Assembly: GCA_002470465.1 (NCBI GenBank)
Contig: DKMD01000037.1
Coordinates: 17,148 to 81,147 of the forward strand
Length of the DNA stretch: 64,000 nucleotides
Direction of reading: 5' to 3'
Source: Pluralibacter sp. UBA7423
GTDB taxonomy: Bacteria > Pseudomonadota > Gammaproteobacteria > Enterobacterales > Enterobacteriaceae
The notes below the pieces were generated by a model that did not search any database, was not told the DNA's origin, and saw only the letters and a list, made by a program, of their open reading frames with translations. Of this stretch, positions 10,388 to 19,630 are shown in pieces; position 1 is the first letter of the stretch; every line of letters begins with the position of its first letter. The position numbers and the translations under genes are program-made.

Positions 10388-11188
10388 TTATTTGGTTACG
10401 TCAGCCCCGAACCACTTCTCGGACAGCGCTTTCAGGCTACCGTCTTTCTGCATATCGGCGATAGCACCGTCGATAGCTTTCAGCAGGTCATCGTTGCCTT
10501 TACGCAGCGCCACGCCAGATTCCTGACGGGAGAATGCTTCACCGGTGACGGCCAGCGTGTTGTTGGTTTTCTTCACCAGATCCAGTGCGGCAAGACGGTC
10601 AACCAGAATGGCATCAATACGGCCTACGCGCAGATCCTGGTATTTGGTCGGATCGTCATCATAGGTACGCACGTCCACACCCTGCACGTTCTGACGCAGC
10701 CACTCTTCGTAGTTGGTGCCCAGACCCACGCCGACTTTTTTGCCCTTCAGGTCCGCGGCGGTTTTAATGGTGCCTTCATTGCCTTTTTTCACCAGCGCCT
10801 GAATACCGGACACGGTATAAGGCGTGGAGAAGTCATATTTCTTTTTACGCTCGTCGGAGATGGTGACCTGGTTAATCACCACATCAATGCGTTTAGAATC
10901 CAGCGACGCCAGCATGCCGTCCCATTTGGTCGGCTTGAGGTCTGCTTTTACGCCCAGATGCTTTGCCAGCTCCTGGGCAAACTCCACTTCGAAGCCGGTC
11001 AGCTTGCCGTCATCGCCCTGGAAACTGAACGGCGGATAGGTGCCTTCCAGGCCCACACGCAGAGAACCACGCTCTTTCACCTGACTCAGCAGATTTTCTG
11101 CCGCGAAGGTTTTCACACTTGCCCCGGCGACCAGCGCCACGGCCATCATGCCCATCAGAGCCTGACGGCCCAGAAATGCTAGTTTCAT
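10388..11188 (-). CDS. tcyJ: L-cystine-binding periplasmic protein (FliY/TcyJ)
   Basis: Periplasmic substrate-binding protein of the cystine importer, historically fliY although not a flagellar part. A signal peptide covers about residues 1-29 (MKLAFLGRQALMG...VKTFAAE). The rest is an SBP family 3 protein with GLEGTYPPFSF and DVVINQVTIS. ATG at 11188 gives 266 residues as in E. coli; five upstream codons of the open frame are not used. Located between fliZ and dcyD, so fliAZY-linked transcription is possible. Confidence 0.95.
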   Translation of the reverse strand: MKLAFLGRQALMGMMAVALVAGASVKTFAAENLLSQVKERGSLRVGLEGTYPPFSFQGDDGKLTGFEVEFAQELAKHLGVKADLKPTKWDGMLASLDSKRIDVVINQVTISDERKKKYDFSTPYTVSGIQALVKKGNEGTIKTAADLKGKKVGVGLGTNYEEWLRQNVQGVDVRTYDDDPTKYQDLRVGRIDAILVDRLAALDLVKKTNNTLAVTGEAFSRQESGVALRKGNDDLLKAIDGAIADMQKDGSLKALSEKWFGADVTK

Positions 11189-11273
11189 TCTTTCCCCCAA
11201 CATTTGAATTTTTTTGCAGTGTAAGGCGTTTGGGAAAAACAGCTAATACCCGTCCGCTATAAGCCATTCAAAT

Positions 11274-11822
11274 TTAATATAACTCAGAGGTTGCCTGCAT
11301 GCCGAACTTCTGCTGATCGCCCACCGGGCGCAGACTTTTGAATTGCGAATACTTTCGTAGCGCAATGCGGTAGTTGTTGGTACTGGTTTGCGGCAGCCAC
11401 GGCGCGAGATTTTCGTCCGCTTCACCCGCAAGCAATGCGCGGTCGATTTTCAGCGCGCTCAGATGATTGCCCAGACGACGCAGGCGCACAACGTATTCAC
11501 GCACGGTGCCTGGACTCATGTCGGTTTGCTCGAAGAGATACTGCTTAAAGCCGAGGATATCGAAGAAGTCGCTCTGCTCTTTGCAGTGCAAATCGCCGCA
11601 GAAACGGCACAGCGCCACCCACTCGCGGCGCTCCTGTTGCCAGTCGGCTTCGTCCATCAGCATATCAAGGCGGGAAATAGCGATTTTGTTGACGATTTCG
11701 CCCCGACGCACAAGCGTGATGCGGTCGAGCATTTTATGGCAGTGGGCGCAATGCGTCTGGCTGTGTTTAAAGTCTTTGAGATAGCGGCTTAAAGGCCGTC
11801 TTTTTACCTGCTGCACCGTCAT
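11274..11822 (-). CDS. fliZ: Flagella/curli switch regulator FliZ
   Basis: 182-residue DNA-binding regulator (183 in E. coli). FliZ represses sigma-S promoters, including those for curli, and so favours motility in post-exponential cells. The sequence keeps the CAHC and CRFCGDLHC cysteine pairs and the basic MSPGTVREYVVRLRRLGNHL region, which resembles the core-binding fold of phage integrases. It lies 52 nt behind fliA on the same strand, as in the fliAZ operon. Confidence 0.94.
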   Translation of the reverse strand: MTVQQVKRRPLSRYLKDFKHSQTHCAHCHKMLDRITLVRRGEIVNKIAISRLDMLMDEADWQQERREWVALCRFCGDLHCKEQSDFFDILGFKQYLFEQTDMSPGTVREYVVRLRRLGNHLSALKIDRALLAGEADENLAPWLPQTSTNNYRIALRKYSQFKSLRPVGDQQKFGMQATSELY

Positions 11823-11874
11823 GATAACTCCTGGTAGTCAATGCTATGTGCGGCATTTCTCCAGGCATGACAGC

Positions 11875-12606
11875 TTAGCCGCCCTCCTGGTACCGACCCA
11901 GTTTTGTTCGCAAACGCTTAATGGCCTGGCTGTGAAGCTGGCTGACGCGCGACTCTCCCACCTCCAGGACGGCACCAATCTCTTTGAGATTGAGCTCTTC
12001 CTGGTAATAGAGCGTCAGCACCAGCTGCTCACGTTCCGGCAAGGCTTCAATCGCCTCCATCACGCGACTACGCAGGTTGCCCTCCATCAGCAGATGGAGC
12101 GGGTTCTCCTGCTGGTTCTCTTCAGTCACCAACTCGATACTGTCGCCGTGCTCTTCCCGCCACTCGTCGTAGGAGAAAAGCTGACTGTTGTTGGTATCGA
12201 GCAGCATCTGTCGATACTCCTCAACGGCAATGCCCAGCCGCTGCGCGACCTCCGTTTCGGTGGCGTTGCGGCCCAGCTCCTGCTCCAGTTGCCCCATCGC
12301 CTGCGCCACTTCACGGGCGTTGCGACGAACGCTTCTGGGCACCCAGTCCCGGCTGCGCAGTTCGTCGAGCATCGCGCCGCGTATGCGTTGTACTGCGTAA
12401 GTGGTAAATGCCGTGCCTTGCAGTGCATCGTAACGTTCGACGGCATTCAGTAATCCAATGCCGCCCGCCTGAAGCAGATCGTCCAGTTCTACGCTCGCGG
12501 GCAGTCGCACCTGAAGGCGCAATGCTTCGTGTCGCACCAGAGGTACATAACGCTGCCACAGCGAGTGTTTATCCATTACACCTTCAGCGGTATAGAGTGA
12601 ATTCAC
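11875..12606 (-). CDS. fliA: RNA polymerase sigma-28 factor FliA
   Basis: Sigma factor for late flagellar and chemotaxis genes, held back by FlgM until the hook is done. Regions 2 to 4 are visible: DLLQAGGIGLLNAVERYD and FTTYAVQRIRGAMLDELR (region 2), the middle region 3, and the region 4 helix-turn-helix LKEIGAVLEVGESRVSQLHSQA. The start is GTG at 12606 as in E. coli. 243 residues, four longer at the C-terminus than E. coli. Its targets in this window include the fliC and fliD promoters. Confidence 0.96.
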   Translation of the reverse strand: MNSLYTAEGVMDKHSLWQRYVPLVRHEALRLQVRLPASVELDDLLQAGGIGLLNAVERYDALQGTAFTTYAVQRIRGAMLDELRSRDWVPRSVRRNAREVAQAMGQLEQELGRNATETEVAQRLGIAVEEYRQMLLDTNNSQLFSYDEWREEHGDSIELVTEENQQENPLHLLMEGNLRSRVMEAIEALPEREQLVLTLYYQEELNLKEIGAVLEVGESRVSQLHSQAIKRLRTKLGRYQEGG

Positions 12607-12728
12607 GATAAACAGCCCTGCAATAGTTGAGTTATCGGCATGATTATCCGTTTCTGGAGGGGTTTTAATCGACGGAATAGTGGCTAAAAGGAGGGGTTAT
12701 TTGGGGAGTTAAGTGAAACTCTAAAACA
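12607..12728 (-). promoter_or_regulatory. fliA upstream region
   Basis: On the minus strand a perfect sigma-28 -10 octamer, GCCGATAA, lies at about 12629-12636, some 25 bp before the fliA GTG. No TAAA sits at the ideal 15-bp distance; one occurs 24 bp upstream. E. coli fliA has both an FlhDC-dependent and a sigma-28 promoter here. Only the -10 is clear from sequence. Confidence 0.45.
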
Positions 12729-12753
12729 GAAAAACCCCGCCAAGGCGGGGTTT
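12729..12753 (-). terminator. fliC terminator
   Basis: On the minus strand stem AAACCCCGCC / GGCGGGGTTT with a two-base loop core and a trailing T run, immediately after the flagellin stop. A strong terminator for a highly expressed gene. Confidence 0.9.
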
Positions 12754-12769
12754 GTTAAGCGAATCAGGA

Positions 12770-13990
12770 TTAGCCCTGCAGCAGAGACAGAACCTGCTGT
12801 GGAACCTGGTTTGCTTTAGCCAGCACGGAGTTACCGGCCTGCTGAATGATCTGCGCTTTAGACATGTTGGACACTTCGGTCGCATAGTCGGCGTCCTGAA
12901 TACGGGACTGCGCTTCAGACAGGTTGGTGGTGGTGTTGTTCAGGTTGGTGACCGCAGAGTCCAGACGGTTCTGGATAGCACCCAGAGAAGAACGGAATTT
13001 GTCTACGGAAGCGATAGCCTGATCCAGTTTGTCCAATGGGTTAGAGGTAGAACCTGTGGTCAGGCTGCTCAAACTCATGTTATCAGTATCAATCTTAAAT
13101 GCAGCAGTACCAGAGGTAGTTGCAGTATCAGCAGACTGCGGATCAATCGCAACATAATAAGACTTCGCCGTACCAGTTGTGCCATCGAATTCGCTTTCGA
13201 AGCCATTCGCTTTTAAGTTATTAACTTCTGCCGCACTTCCTGGAGTGATGGTGATTTTTGCAAACAAGTTACCGTTATCGTCTTTATAGACGTTGGAACC
13301 ATCAACAGCAACACTACCAGCATCTACACCAAGGCGAGTCGCCAGGTCGCCGGCAGTATTTTCATTAACCGTCGCCGCCGTAACATTAGTTGTTGAACCG
13401 TAGTAGGATTTAAAATCTTTACCCGCTGTGCCGTCCAGTGCTGTCATCGTGCCTTTCGGACCATTAACGTTAAAGCTGTCCAGACCCAGAGTATTAGAGT
13501 CGATTTTCTTCAAATCAATGTCGATGGTTTCACCGTCGTTTGCGCCAACCTGAATAGACATTTTACCGTCTTTAGCCAGTACGTTCACGCCGTTGAACTG
13601 GGTCTGACCGGATACGCGGTCAATTTCATCCAGGCGGGATTTGATTTCGTCCTGGATGGAAGACAGGTCGGAATCGGAGTTAGTACCGGTAGAAGCCTGA
13701 ACGGTCAGCTCACGGATACGCTGTAAGTTGTTGTTGATTTCAGACAGCGCGCCTTCAGTAGTCTGCGCAACGGAGATACCGTCGTTGGCGTTCCGCGCAG
13801 CCTGAGTCAGGCCCTTGATGTTAGAGGTGAAACGGTTAGCAATCGCCTGGCCCGCAGCATCGTCTTTGGCGCTGTTGATACGCAGACCGGAAGACAGACG
13901 CTCAATGGAAGTCGACAGAGCAGACTGGTTCTTGTTGATGTTGTTCTGAGTGATCAGCGAGAGGCTGTTGGTATTAATGACTTGTGCCAT
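12770..13990 (-). CDS. fliC: Flagellin FliC
   Basis: Filament subunit, 406 residues. The N-terminal D0/D1 helices (MAQVINTNSLSLITQNNIN, LSSGLRINSAKDDAAGQAIA) and C-terminal D1/D0 (TNLNNTTTNLSEAQSRIQDADYATEVSNM split over the end, ...SLLQG) are conserved. The middle, about residues 170-310, is the exposed variable D2/D3 region and is short compared with E. coli K-12 FliC (498). The LTVQAS and QRIRE stretch that binds TLR5 in related flagellins is present. It has its own sigma-28 promoter and terminator, so it is monocistronic. Confidence 0.96.
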   Translation of the reverse strand: MAQVINTNSLSLITQNNINKNQSALSTSIERLSSGLRINSAKDDAAGQAIANRFTSNIKGLTQAARNANDGISVAQTTEGALSEINNNLQRIRELTVQASTGTNSDSDLSSIQDEIKSRLDEIDRVSGQTQFNGVNVLAKDGKMSIQVGANDGETIDIDLKKIDSNTLGLDSFNVNGPKGTMTALDGTAGKDFKSYYGSTTNVTAATVNENTAGDLATRLGVDAGSVAVDGSNVYKDDNGNLFAKITITPGSAAEVNNLKANGFESEFDGTTGTAKSYYVAIDPQSADTATTSGTAAFKIDTDNMSLSSLTTGSTSNPLDKLDQAIASVDKFRSSLGAIQNRLDSAVTNLNNTTTNLSEAQSRIQDADYATEVSNMSKAQIIQQAGNSVLAKANQVPQQVLSLLQG

Positions 13991-14068
13991 GATTTGGTTT
14001 CCTGTTGTTCATCAAATCTGTTAGTAGATTTGGGTTTCCACCCGTCGGCTCAATCGCCGTCAATGTGG

Positions 14069-14095
14069 TTATCGTCGCCCTCCATCCAACCTTTA
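14069..14095 (-). promoter_or_regulatory. Sigma-28 promoter of fliC
   Basis: On the minus strand TAAA (14092-14095), exactly 15 bp, then GACGATAA (14069-14076); consensus is TAAA-N15-GCCGATAA with one mismatch. It lies about 78 bp before the fliC ATG. Confidence 0.9.
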
Positions 14096-14190
14096 GATTT
14101 TTTTTCACAAACCCCTGAATAATTTTTTAGCCGCCGAAATAGTCCGCCCTCGTGCCTTTATTCCCGCCATTAAAAAAAGCAAATTAAACG

Positions 14191-14217
14191 TAAACTTTGC
14201 GCCAATCCCGCCGATAA
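14191..14217 (+). promoter_or_regulatory. Sigma-28 promoter of fliDST
   Basis: Perfect consensus: TAAA (14191-14194), 15 bp, GCCGATAA (14210-14217). It sits 43 bp before the fliD ATG and diverges from the fliC promoter, so one 270-bp region drives filament, cap and chaperones. Confidence 0.93.
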
Positions 14218-14260
14218 CCCCGGTATTCATTCTACGTGTCGATAAATTTAAGGAATAAAT

Positions 14261-15664
14261 ATGGCAAGTATCTCTACACTGGGAATCGGTTCGGGTCTTG
14301 ATTTGAGCACCATCCTGGATAACCTGGAAACGGCTGAAAAAGCGGGTCTGAAGCCTATTTCAACTCAGCAATCTTCCTACACCGCCAAGCTGAGCGCCTA
14401 CGGCACGCTAAAAAGTGCACTGGTCGCATTCCAGACGGCCAATACCGCCTTAAACAAAGCAGGTCTGTTTACCGCCACCAGCGCCAACAGTAGCTCTTCA
14501 GCATTCAGCGCCACCACCACCGGTAACGCCGTGGCGGGAAAATACACGATTAGCGTCTCCCAATTGGCACAGGCGCAAACGCTGACCTCCAAAACCGCGC
14601 AGGCCGACAGCAAAACCGCGATCGCAAGTAGCGACAGCACCATTACCATTCAGCAGGGCGGCGGTAAAAAACCGGTCACGATTGATATCAGCGCCGCAAA
14701 CTCCTCCCTGAGCGGCATTCGCGATGCGATTAACAAAGCCGATGCGGGCGTCAGCGCCAGTATTATTAACGTCGGGAACGGCCAGTATCGCCTTTCGGTC
14801 ACCTCGAACGACACAGGCTCTGACAATGCGATGACCATCGCCGTCAGCGGTGACAGCGCCCTGCAAAGCTTTATGGGTTATGACGCCTCCGGCAACGGCG
14901 GCATGCAGGAGAGCGTGACGGCGCAAAACGCCAAACTCAAAGTCAACAATATCGACATTGAGAACAGTAGTAATACCATCAGCGACGCGCTGGAAGACAT
15001 TACTCTGAACCTGAACGACACCACCACAGGTAATCAGACGTTAACCATCACCAAAGACAACTCACAGTCTGAAACAGCGATTACCACTTGGGTCAATGCC
15101 TATAACTCGTTGCAGGATACTTTCGCCTCACTCACCAAGTACACCGCGGTGGATGCAGGTACCGATTCGCAGGATACCACCAACGGCGCTCTGCTCGGCG
15201 ATAGCACCCTGCGCACCATTCAGACCCAGCTGAAAAGTATGCTGACAAGCTCCGGCAGTTCGACCCTGAAAACGCTTTCCCAGATTGGTATCACCTCCGA
15301 CGCCAGCACCGGCAAGCTGAGTATCGACAGCACCAAGCTGGAAACTGCACTGAAAACCGGTTCTTCGAACATCAAAGACCTGTTTATGGGGGACGGAAAA
15401 GCCACCGGCATCACCACCACCATGGACAAGAGTCTGACCAGCTGGCTCTCCAGCACCGGGATCGTCCAGGCGGCCACCGACGGCGTGAGCAAAACCTTAA
15501 AAAATCTGACCGACCAGTACAACGCCGCCAGCGACCGCATTGATACGCTGATGGCACGTTACAAAGCCCAGTTCACCCAGTTGGACGTAATGATGAGTTC
15601 GCTGAACTCCACCAGCAGCTATCTGACTCAGCAGTTCGAATCGTCTTCCAGCAGCAAAAGCTAA
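14261..15664 (+). CDS. fliD: Flagellar filament cap protein FliD
   Basis: 467-residue hook-associated protein 2, which forms the pentameric cap at the filament tip and guides flagellin folding. The N-terminus MASISTLGIGSGLDLSTIL and the C-terminal coiled-coil region (YNAASDRIDTLMARYKAQFT) are typical, with a variable middle. AAGGAATAAAT precedes the ATG. First gene of fliDST behind a perfect sigma-28 promoter. Same length class as E. coli (468). Confidence 0.96.
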   Translation: MASISTLGIGSGLDLSTILDNLETAEKAGLKPISTQQSSYTAKLSAYGTLKSALVAFQTANTALNKAGLFTATSANSSSSAFSATTTGNAVAGKYTISVSQLAQAQTLTSKTAQADSKTAIASSDSTITIQQGGGKKPVTIDISAANSSLSGIRDAINKADAGVSASIINVGNGQYRLSVTSNDTGSDNAMTIAVSGDSALQSFMGYDASGNGGMQESVTAQNAKLKVNNIDIENSSNTISDALEDITLNLNDTTTGNQTLTITKDNSQSETAITTWVNAYNSLQDTFASLTKYTAVDAGTDSQDTTNGALLGDSTLRTIQTQLKSMLTSSGSSTLKTLSQIGITSDASTGKLSIDSTKLETALKTGSSNIKDLFMGDGKATGITTTMDKSLTSWLSSTGIVQAATDGVSKTLKNLTDQYNAASDRIDTLMARYKAQFTQLDVMMSSLNSTSSYLTQQFESSSSSKS

Positions 15665-15686
15665 TTAATCAAGCTCAGGAGCTAAC

Positions 15687-16097
15687 ATGTACGGCGCAAA
15701 AGGCACGCAGGCCTACGCAAAAATCGGAGTCGAAAGCGCGGTGATGAGCGCCAGCCAGCAGCAGCTGGTGATCATGCTGTTTGATGGCGCCCTCAGCGCA
15801 CTGGTGCGCGCACGCCTGTTTATGCAGGATAACAACCTGGAGGGGAAAGGCCTCTCCCTCTCGAAAGCCATCAACATCATCGAAAACGGTCTGAAAGTGG
15901 GCCTCGATGAAGAGAGCGAAGATGAGCTCACGCAAAATCTGATCGCGCTGTACGCCTACATGGTAAGGCGTCTCCTGCAGGCGAACCTGCGCAATGACGT
16001 TTCCGCTATCGAAGAGGTGGAAACGCTGCTGCGCGAGATCGCCGATGCCTGGAGGGACGTTGCCACCTCGACCAACCTGATTCAGGACGCCGTCTAA
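15687..16097 (+). CDS. fliS: Flagellin export chaperone FliS
   Basis: 136-residue cytoplasmic chaperone that binds the C-terminus of flagellin, prevents premature polymerisation and delivers it to the export gate. Conserved core [19 protein letters not shown] and MLFDGAL at residues 11-36. It lies 22 nt after fliD; its TAA overlaps the fliT ATG by one base. Confidence 0.95.
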   Translation: MYGAKGTQAYAKIGVESAVMSASQQQLVIMLFDGALSALVRARLFMQDNNLEGKGLSLSKAINIIENGLKVGLDEESEDELTQNLIALYAYMVRRLLQANLRNDVSAIEEVETLLREIADAWRDVATSTNLIQDAV

Positions 16098-16474
16098 TGA
16101 GTACTGCACCGCACCTGTATAGCCTGTACCAGCAGCTGCTTGAGCAAAGCCTTGCCATGCTGCGCCTTGCCAGCGAAGGACAATGGGATGAGTTGATCGC
16201 CTGTGAAATGGAGTACGTCAGCGCGGTGCAAAAACTGGCAGAGGTGACGCGTCAGTCGGAACCCTCGGGCGTGATGCAGGATCAGCTGCGTCCGGTTCTG
16301 CGGGCGATTCTGGAAAACGAGACGGAAGTGAAACGTCTTTTACAGGCCCGAATGGACGAGCTGGCGAAGCTCGTCGGGCAGTCAACCATCCAGAAATCCG
16401 TCCTCACCACCTACGGCAAACAGGGCGGCCACGTTCTGGTTCCGCAGGAAACCCGCGATACCCCAACCAACTGA
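16097..16474 (+). CDS. fliT: Flagellar chaperone FliT
   Basis: 125-residue helical chaperone for FliD that also binds FlhDC and lowers class II transcription when free. The FliT family pattern ([24 protein letters not shown] split around residues 8-31) is clear. TAATG coupling to fliS. It closes the operon and is followed by a GC-rich terminator. Confidence 0.93.
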   Translation: MSTAPHLYSLYQQLLEQSLAMLRLASEGQWDELIACEMEYVSAVQKLAEVTRQSEPSGVMQDQLRPVLRAILENETEVKRLLQARMDELAKLVGQSTIQKSVLTTYGKQGGHVLVPQETRDTPTN

Positions 16475-16479
16475 TTCGC

Positions 16480-16507
16480 TGGCGCGCACCGCGCGCCAGG
16501 CGTTTTT
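16480..16507 (+). terminator. Terminator after fliT
   Basis: Eight-base-pair stem TGGCGCGC / GCGCGCCA with a three-base loop, then GGCGTTTTTCC. It ends fliDST 50 bp before amyA. Confidence 0.85.
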
Positions 16508-16555
16508 CCGTTTCGTATTCCATACTTGAGTCTCCTTATCTGTCGGAGTCCGTGT

Positions 16556-18043
16556 ATGCGCAACCCCACCCTGTTGCAGTGTTTTCACTGGTATTACCCC
16601 GCTGGCGGTGAATTGTGGCGAGAGGTCGAAGCGCTTGCGCCCAATCTGAACGAAATCGGCGTCAATATGATCTGGCTGCCTCCGGCCTATAAAGGCGCAT
16701 CGGGTGGTTATTCCGTCGGTTATGACAGCTACGATCTGTTCGATCTGGGCGAATTTGATCAAAAAGGATCGGTTGCCACCAAATACGGCGATAAGGGCCA
16801 GCTGCTGGCTGCCCTGGATGCGCTGAAGAAAAACGATATCGCCGTGCTGCTCGACGTGGTGGTGAACCACAAGATGGGTGCCGATGAGAAAGAGCACATT
16901 CGCGTACAGCGGGTCAACGAACAGGACCGCAACCAGATCGACGATGAGATCATCGAATGCGAGGCCTGGACGAAATACACCTACCCGGTACGCAACGGCC
17001 ACTATTCTCAGTTCGTCTGGGATTACAAATGCTTCAACGGCATCGACCACATCGAAAATCCCGATGAAAACGGCATCTTTAAGATCGTCAACGACTACAC
17101 CGGCGAAGGCTGGAACGACCAGGTCGACGGCGAAATGGGCAACTTTGATTACCTGATGGGCGAGAATATCGACTTCCGTAACCATGCGGTCACCGAAGAG
17201 CTGAAATACTGGGCGCGCTGGGTGATGGAACAAACTCACTGCGACGGTTTCCGCCTGGATGCGGTGAAACATATTCCGGCCTGGTTCTACAAAGAGTGGA
17301 TTGAGCACGTTCAGGAAGTGGCACCAAAACCGCTGTTTATCGTGGCGGAATACTGGTCACACGAAGTCGATACGCTGCAAAACTACATCAATCAGGTCGA
17401 TGGCCAGACGCTGCTGTTTGACGCCCCGCTACAGATGAAATTCCACGAGGCCTCGAGGCTTGGCCGCGACTACGACATGAGCCAAATATTCACCGGCACG
17501 CTGGTGGAAGCCGATCCGTTTCATGCCGTGACGCTGGTCGCTAATCACGACACCCAGCCGCTACAGGCGCTGGAAGCGCCGGTCGAACCCTGGTTTAAGC
17601 CACTGGCCTATGCGCTGATTTTACTGCGTGAGAACGGCGTGCCATCGGTGTTTTATCCGGATTTGTTTGGCGCGGTCTATGAAGATACCGGCGGTGATGG
17701 CAACACCTACAAAATCGAGATGCCGGTCATCGAACAACTTCACGAGCTTATCGATGCCCGACAGCGGTTTGCGCACGGCGTGCAAACGCTCTATTTCGAT
17801 CACCCCAACTGCATCGCCTTCAGCCGCAGCGGCACCGACGAAGCGCCCGGCTGTGTGGTGGTACTCTCAAACGGCGACGACGGTGAGAAGACGCTCACGC
17901 TCGGTGAAAACTACGGCCAGAAGCGCTGGAAAGATTTTCTCAATAATCGCGAGGAAATTGTTGAAACAGACGACGATGGCAAAGGCGTCTTTACCTGTAA
18001 AGGCGGCAGCGTCAGCGTGTGGGTGATGGAGGATGTTCTGTAG
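16556..18043 (+). CDS. amyA: Cytoplasmic alpha-amylase AmyA
   Basis: GH13 alpha-amylase that hydrolyses alpha-1,4-glucans inside the cell. 495 residues, no signal peptide, as in E. coli AmyA. Visible GH13 motifs: DVVVNHK (region I), [10 protein letters not shown] with the nucleophile Asp (II), FIVAEYW with the acid/base Glu (III) and VANHDTQP (IV). ATG at 16556 follows GGAG by seven bases; ten upstream codons of the open frame are not supported. Located between fliT and yedD as in E. coli. Confidence 0.97.
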   Translation: MRNPTLLQCFHWYYPAGGELWREVEALAPNLNEIGVNMIWLPPAYKGASGGYSVGYDSYDLFDLGEFDQKGSVATKYGDKGQLLAALDALKKNDIAVLLDVVVNHKMGADEKEHIRVQRVNEQDRNQIDDEIIECEAWTKYTYPVRNGHYSQFVWDYKCFNGIDHIENPDENGIFKIVNDYTGEGWNDQVDGEMGNFDYLMGENIDFRNHAVTEELKYWARWVMEQTHCDGFRLDAVKHIPAWFYKEWIEHVQEVAPKPLFIVAEYWSHEVDTLQNYINQVDGQTLLFDAPLQMKFHEASRLGRDYDMSQIFTGTLVEADPFHAVTLVANHDTQPLQALEAPVEPWFKPLAYALILLRENGVPSVFYPDLFGAVYEDTGGDGNTYKIEMPVIEQLHELIDARQRFAHGVQTLYFDHPNCIAFSRSGTDEAPGCVVVLSNGDDGEKTLTLGENYGQKRWKDFLNNREEIVETDDDGKGVFTCKGGSVSVWVMEDVL

Positions 18044-18078
18044 GGCTGTTTGTCACGAACCGCATTGAGTGGTGAAAT

Positions 18079-18168
18079 GCCCGGTGGCGCTGCGCTGACC
18101 GGGCCTACGATTTCGCACCGTTTTTTATGTCCGGTTGTAGGCCCGGTAAGGCATAGCCGCCACCGGGC
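18079..18168. repeat. REP-like element after amyA
   Basis: Two facing copies of a palindromic unit: GCCCGGTGGCGCTGCGCTGA-CCGGGCCTACG on the left and TGTAGGCCCGGTAAGGC...GCCACCGGGC on the right, with a T-rich stretch between. A BIME-like arrangement between convergent amyA and yedD. Confidence 0.75.
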
Positions 18169-18189
18169 AATCGCAAACGGGCACATTTT

Positions 18190-18603
18190 TTAAGGCAATG
18201 GCGAAAGCAAAGGATTCTTCTGCAGATAGTCTGCACATTCCTGCGTCGGACGGTCGACACGTTTTAGCGTCATGCGATCGTAGTCAAGACGATCGCCGTC
18301 GCGCTCGATGGCGTAAACATCTTTCTTGCCAGTGACGTTATACACGTCGTCGCTACGCAGCATCAGTTTACCCGGCAGCGCAATCACGCGCTGCCACTGG
18401 CGACAGTCCAGCGTATCGCCGTCTTTGGTCACCACAAGCGTGGCAATGGCTTCCGGACTGACCATCGCGCTTTGCGGCCCTTCCGACTGCCAGTAACCCG
18501 CAAGGCCTGCCGGCGCAGGCGCTTTAACCACATCGTTGTAATTATCAACCTGAACACATCCGCTCAGCGCCAGCATTGCGCCGAAAATTGCAATTTTTTT
18601 CAT
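18190..18603 (-). CDS. yedD: YedD family outer-membrane lipoprotein
   Basis: 137-residue lipoprotein with a short signal peptide and lipobox LSGC; the modified Cys is residue 16. The mature part matches E. coli YedD, including DTLDCRQWQRVIA with a second Cys and RVDRPTQEC near the end. The function is unknown. ATG at 18603 follows AGGATGAG; a GTG one codon upstream is in frame. It is convergent with amyA. Confidence 0.9.
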   Translation of the reverse strand: MKKIAIFGAMLALSGCVQVDNYNDVVKAPAPAGLAGYWQSEGPQSAMVSPEAIATLVVTKDGDTLDCRQWQRVIALPGKLMLRSDDVYNVTGKKDVYAIERDGDRLDYDRMTLKRVDRPTQECADYLQKNPLLSPLP

Positions 18604-18664
18604 CACTCATCCTGCAAACCGTGAAAAAAATATTGTGGCATTAAAGCGTTAACGCTTCCAGCCT

Positions 18665-19114
18665 TTACTTCTGCGGGATAATCGAGATATGGCCGTTGCT
18701 CTCGAGGATGGCAAACTTGATCTCCGCAAGCTCCGTCAGCCCCTGATTGTTGCGGGCCGATACCATAATATCCTCCTCGGAGATATCGGCCATTTTCATT
18801 TTTTTGCGCATCAATACGCCATTTTCCACCAGCACCACCGCCGTTCCGTCAATCATCTCCTCCGCGCCGGGCAGGTATTTTTTGATTTTGCCAAACAGCA
18901 TATCCATTACGATGAGGGTAATGATGCACAGTGCAGCCCCGGTGACGGAAAAATCATTGCCGAGCAGCCCCTGCTGCGTCGCCTCGCTGATGATCAGCAG
19001 CAGAATCAAATCAAACGAGGTCATCTGCAACAGCGCCCGACGCCCGGCAATTTTGAAGACGACCACCAGAATCAGGTAAATCGCGACGGCACGAAGGATC
19101 ATATCCATATACAA
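18665..19114 (-). CDS. DUF421 (YetF/YcaP-like) inner-membrane protein
   Basis: 149-residue protein with about three N-terminal membrane helices (VAIYLILVVVFKIAG, FDLILLLIISEATQQG, AALCIITLIVMDMLFG) and a cytoplasmic tail of about 70 residues, including DGTAVVLVENGVLMRKKMKM. This is the DUF421/YetF architecture. The family's function is not firmly known. It begins three bases after the stop of the next gene upstream, so the two form an operon. It sits where K-12 carries yedEFKLMN, so this pair is lineage-specific in position. Confidence 0.75.
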   Translation of the reverse strand: MYMDMILRAVAIYLILVVVFKIAGRRALLQMTSFDLILLLIISEATQQGLLGNDFSVTGAALCIITLIVMDMLFGKIKKYLPGAEEMIDGTAVVLVENGVLMRKKMKMADISEEDIMVSARNNQGLTELAEIKFAILESNGHISIIPQK

Positions 19115-19117
19115 ATC

Positions 19118-19630
19118 CTAAGGATAAATATACTGGGTCAAAGTGACAGCGGGCTGCTGGTTAGCCCTCAGCGTGGAGACGACCTTACCGGAATGCCGGG
19201 GTTGCACGCTAAGCCAAAGCGTATGCAAGCCCCCTTCCGGCTGGTCATGAAACTCGAGCGTCATATCGCCGTTATGGCTGCTGAATCGCCACGGCTGCGG
19301 GTAGAGGGCTTCGATTTCAAACATATCCATAAACTGCCCGCCGAGCGTCACGGTATAGCTCTCTCCCGGCGGCGCGTTGAGCGTGACTTTCAGATCCATA
19401 TCGCTTTGGTTGCGACCAAAACGCTCGTAATCGACCTTCAGAGAGTGGTTGCTGTTTACCGCGCTGCCGTTGCTGAACATCCCTTTTGAAAACAGCCCGC
19501 AGAACCCGGCCAGCAGCACTAAAATCAGCAACACAAAACCGTACTGTCGTGCCGCATTTTCCACCCGTAGCCAGAAGGGGTGCTCTGCTACAGGCGCTGA
19601 TGAAGACGATGAGGATTTACTGTCAGCCAT
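19118..19630 (-). CDS. Membrane-anchored hypothetical protein paired with the DUF421 gene
   Basis: 170 residues: Ser-rich N-terminus (MADSKSSSSSS), one membrane helix at about 32-50 (GFVLLILVLLAGFCGLF) and a periplasmic beta-rich domain ending LTQYIYP. I do not recognise a characterised family. ATG at 19630 starts the soluble Ser-rich head; the open frame runs 62 codons upstream without gene-like sequence. The tight spacing to the DUF421 gene suggests a joint membrane function. Confidence 0.65.
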   Translation of the reverse strand: MADSKSSSSSSAPVAEHPFWLRVENAARQYGFVLLILVLLAGFCGLFSKGMFSNGSAVNSNHSLKVDYERFGRNQSDMDLKVTLNAPPGESYTVTLGGQFMDMFEIEALYPQPWRFSSHNGDMTLEFHDQPEGGLHTLWLSVQPRHSGKVVSTLRANQQPAVTLTQYIYP

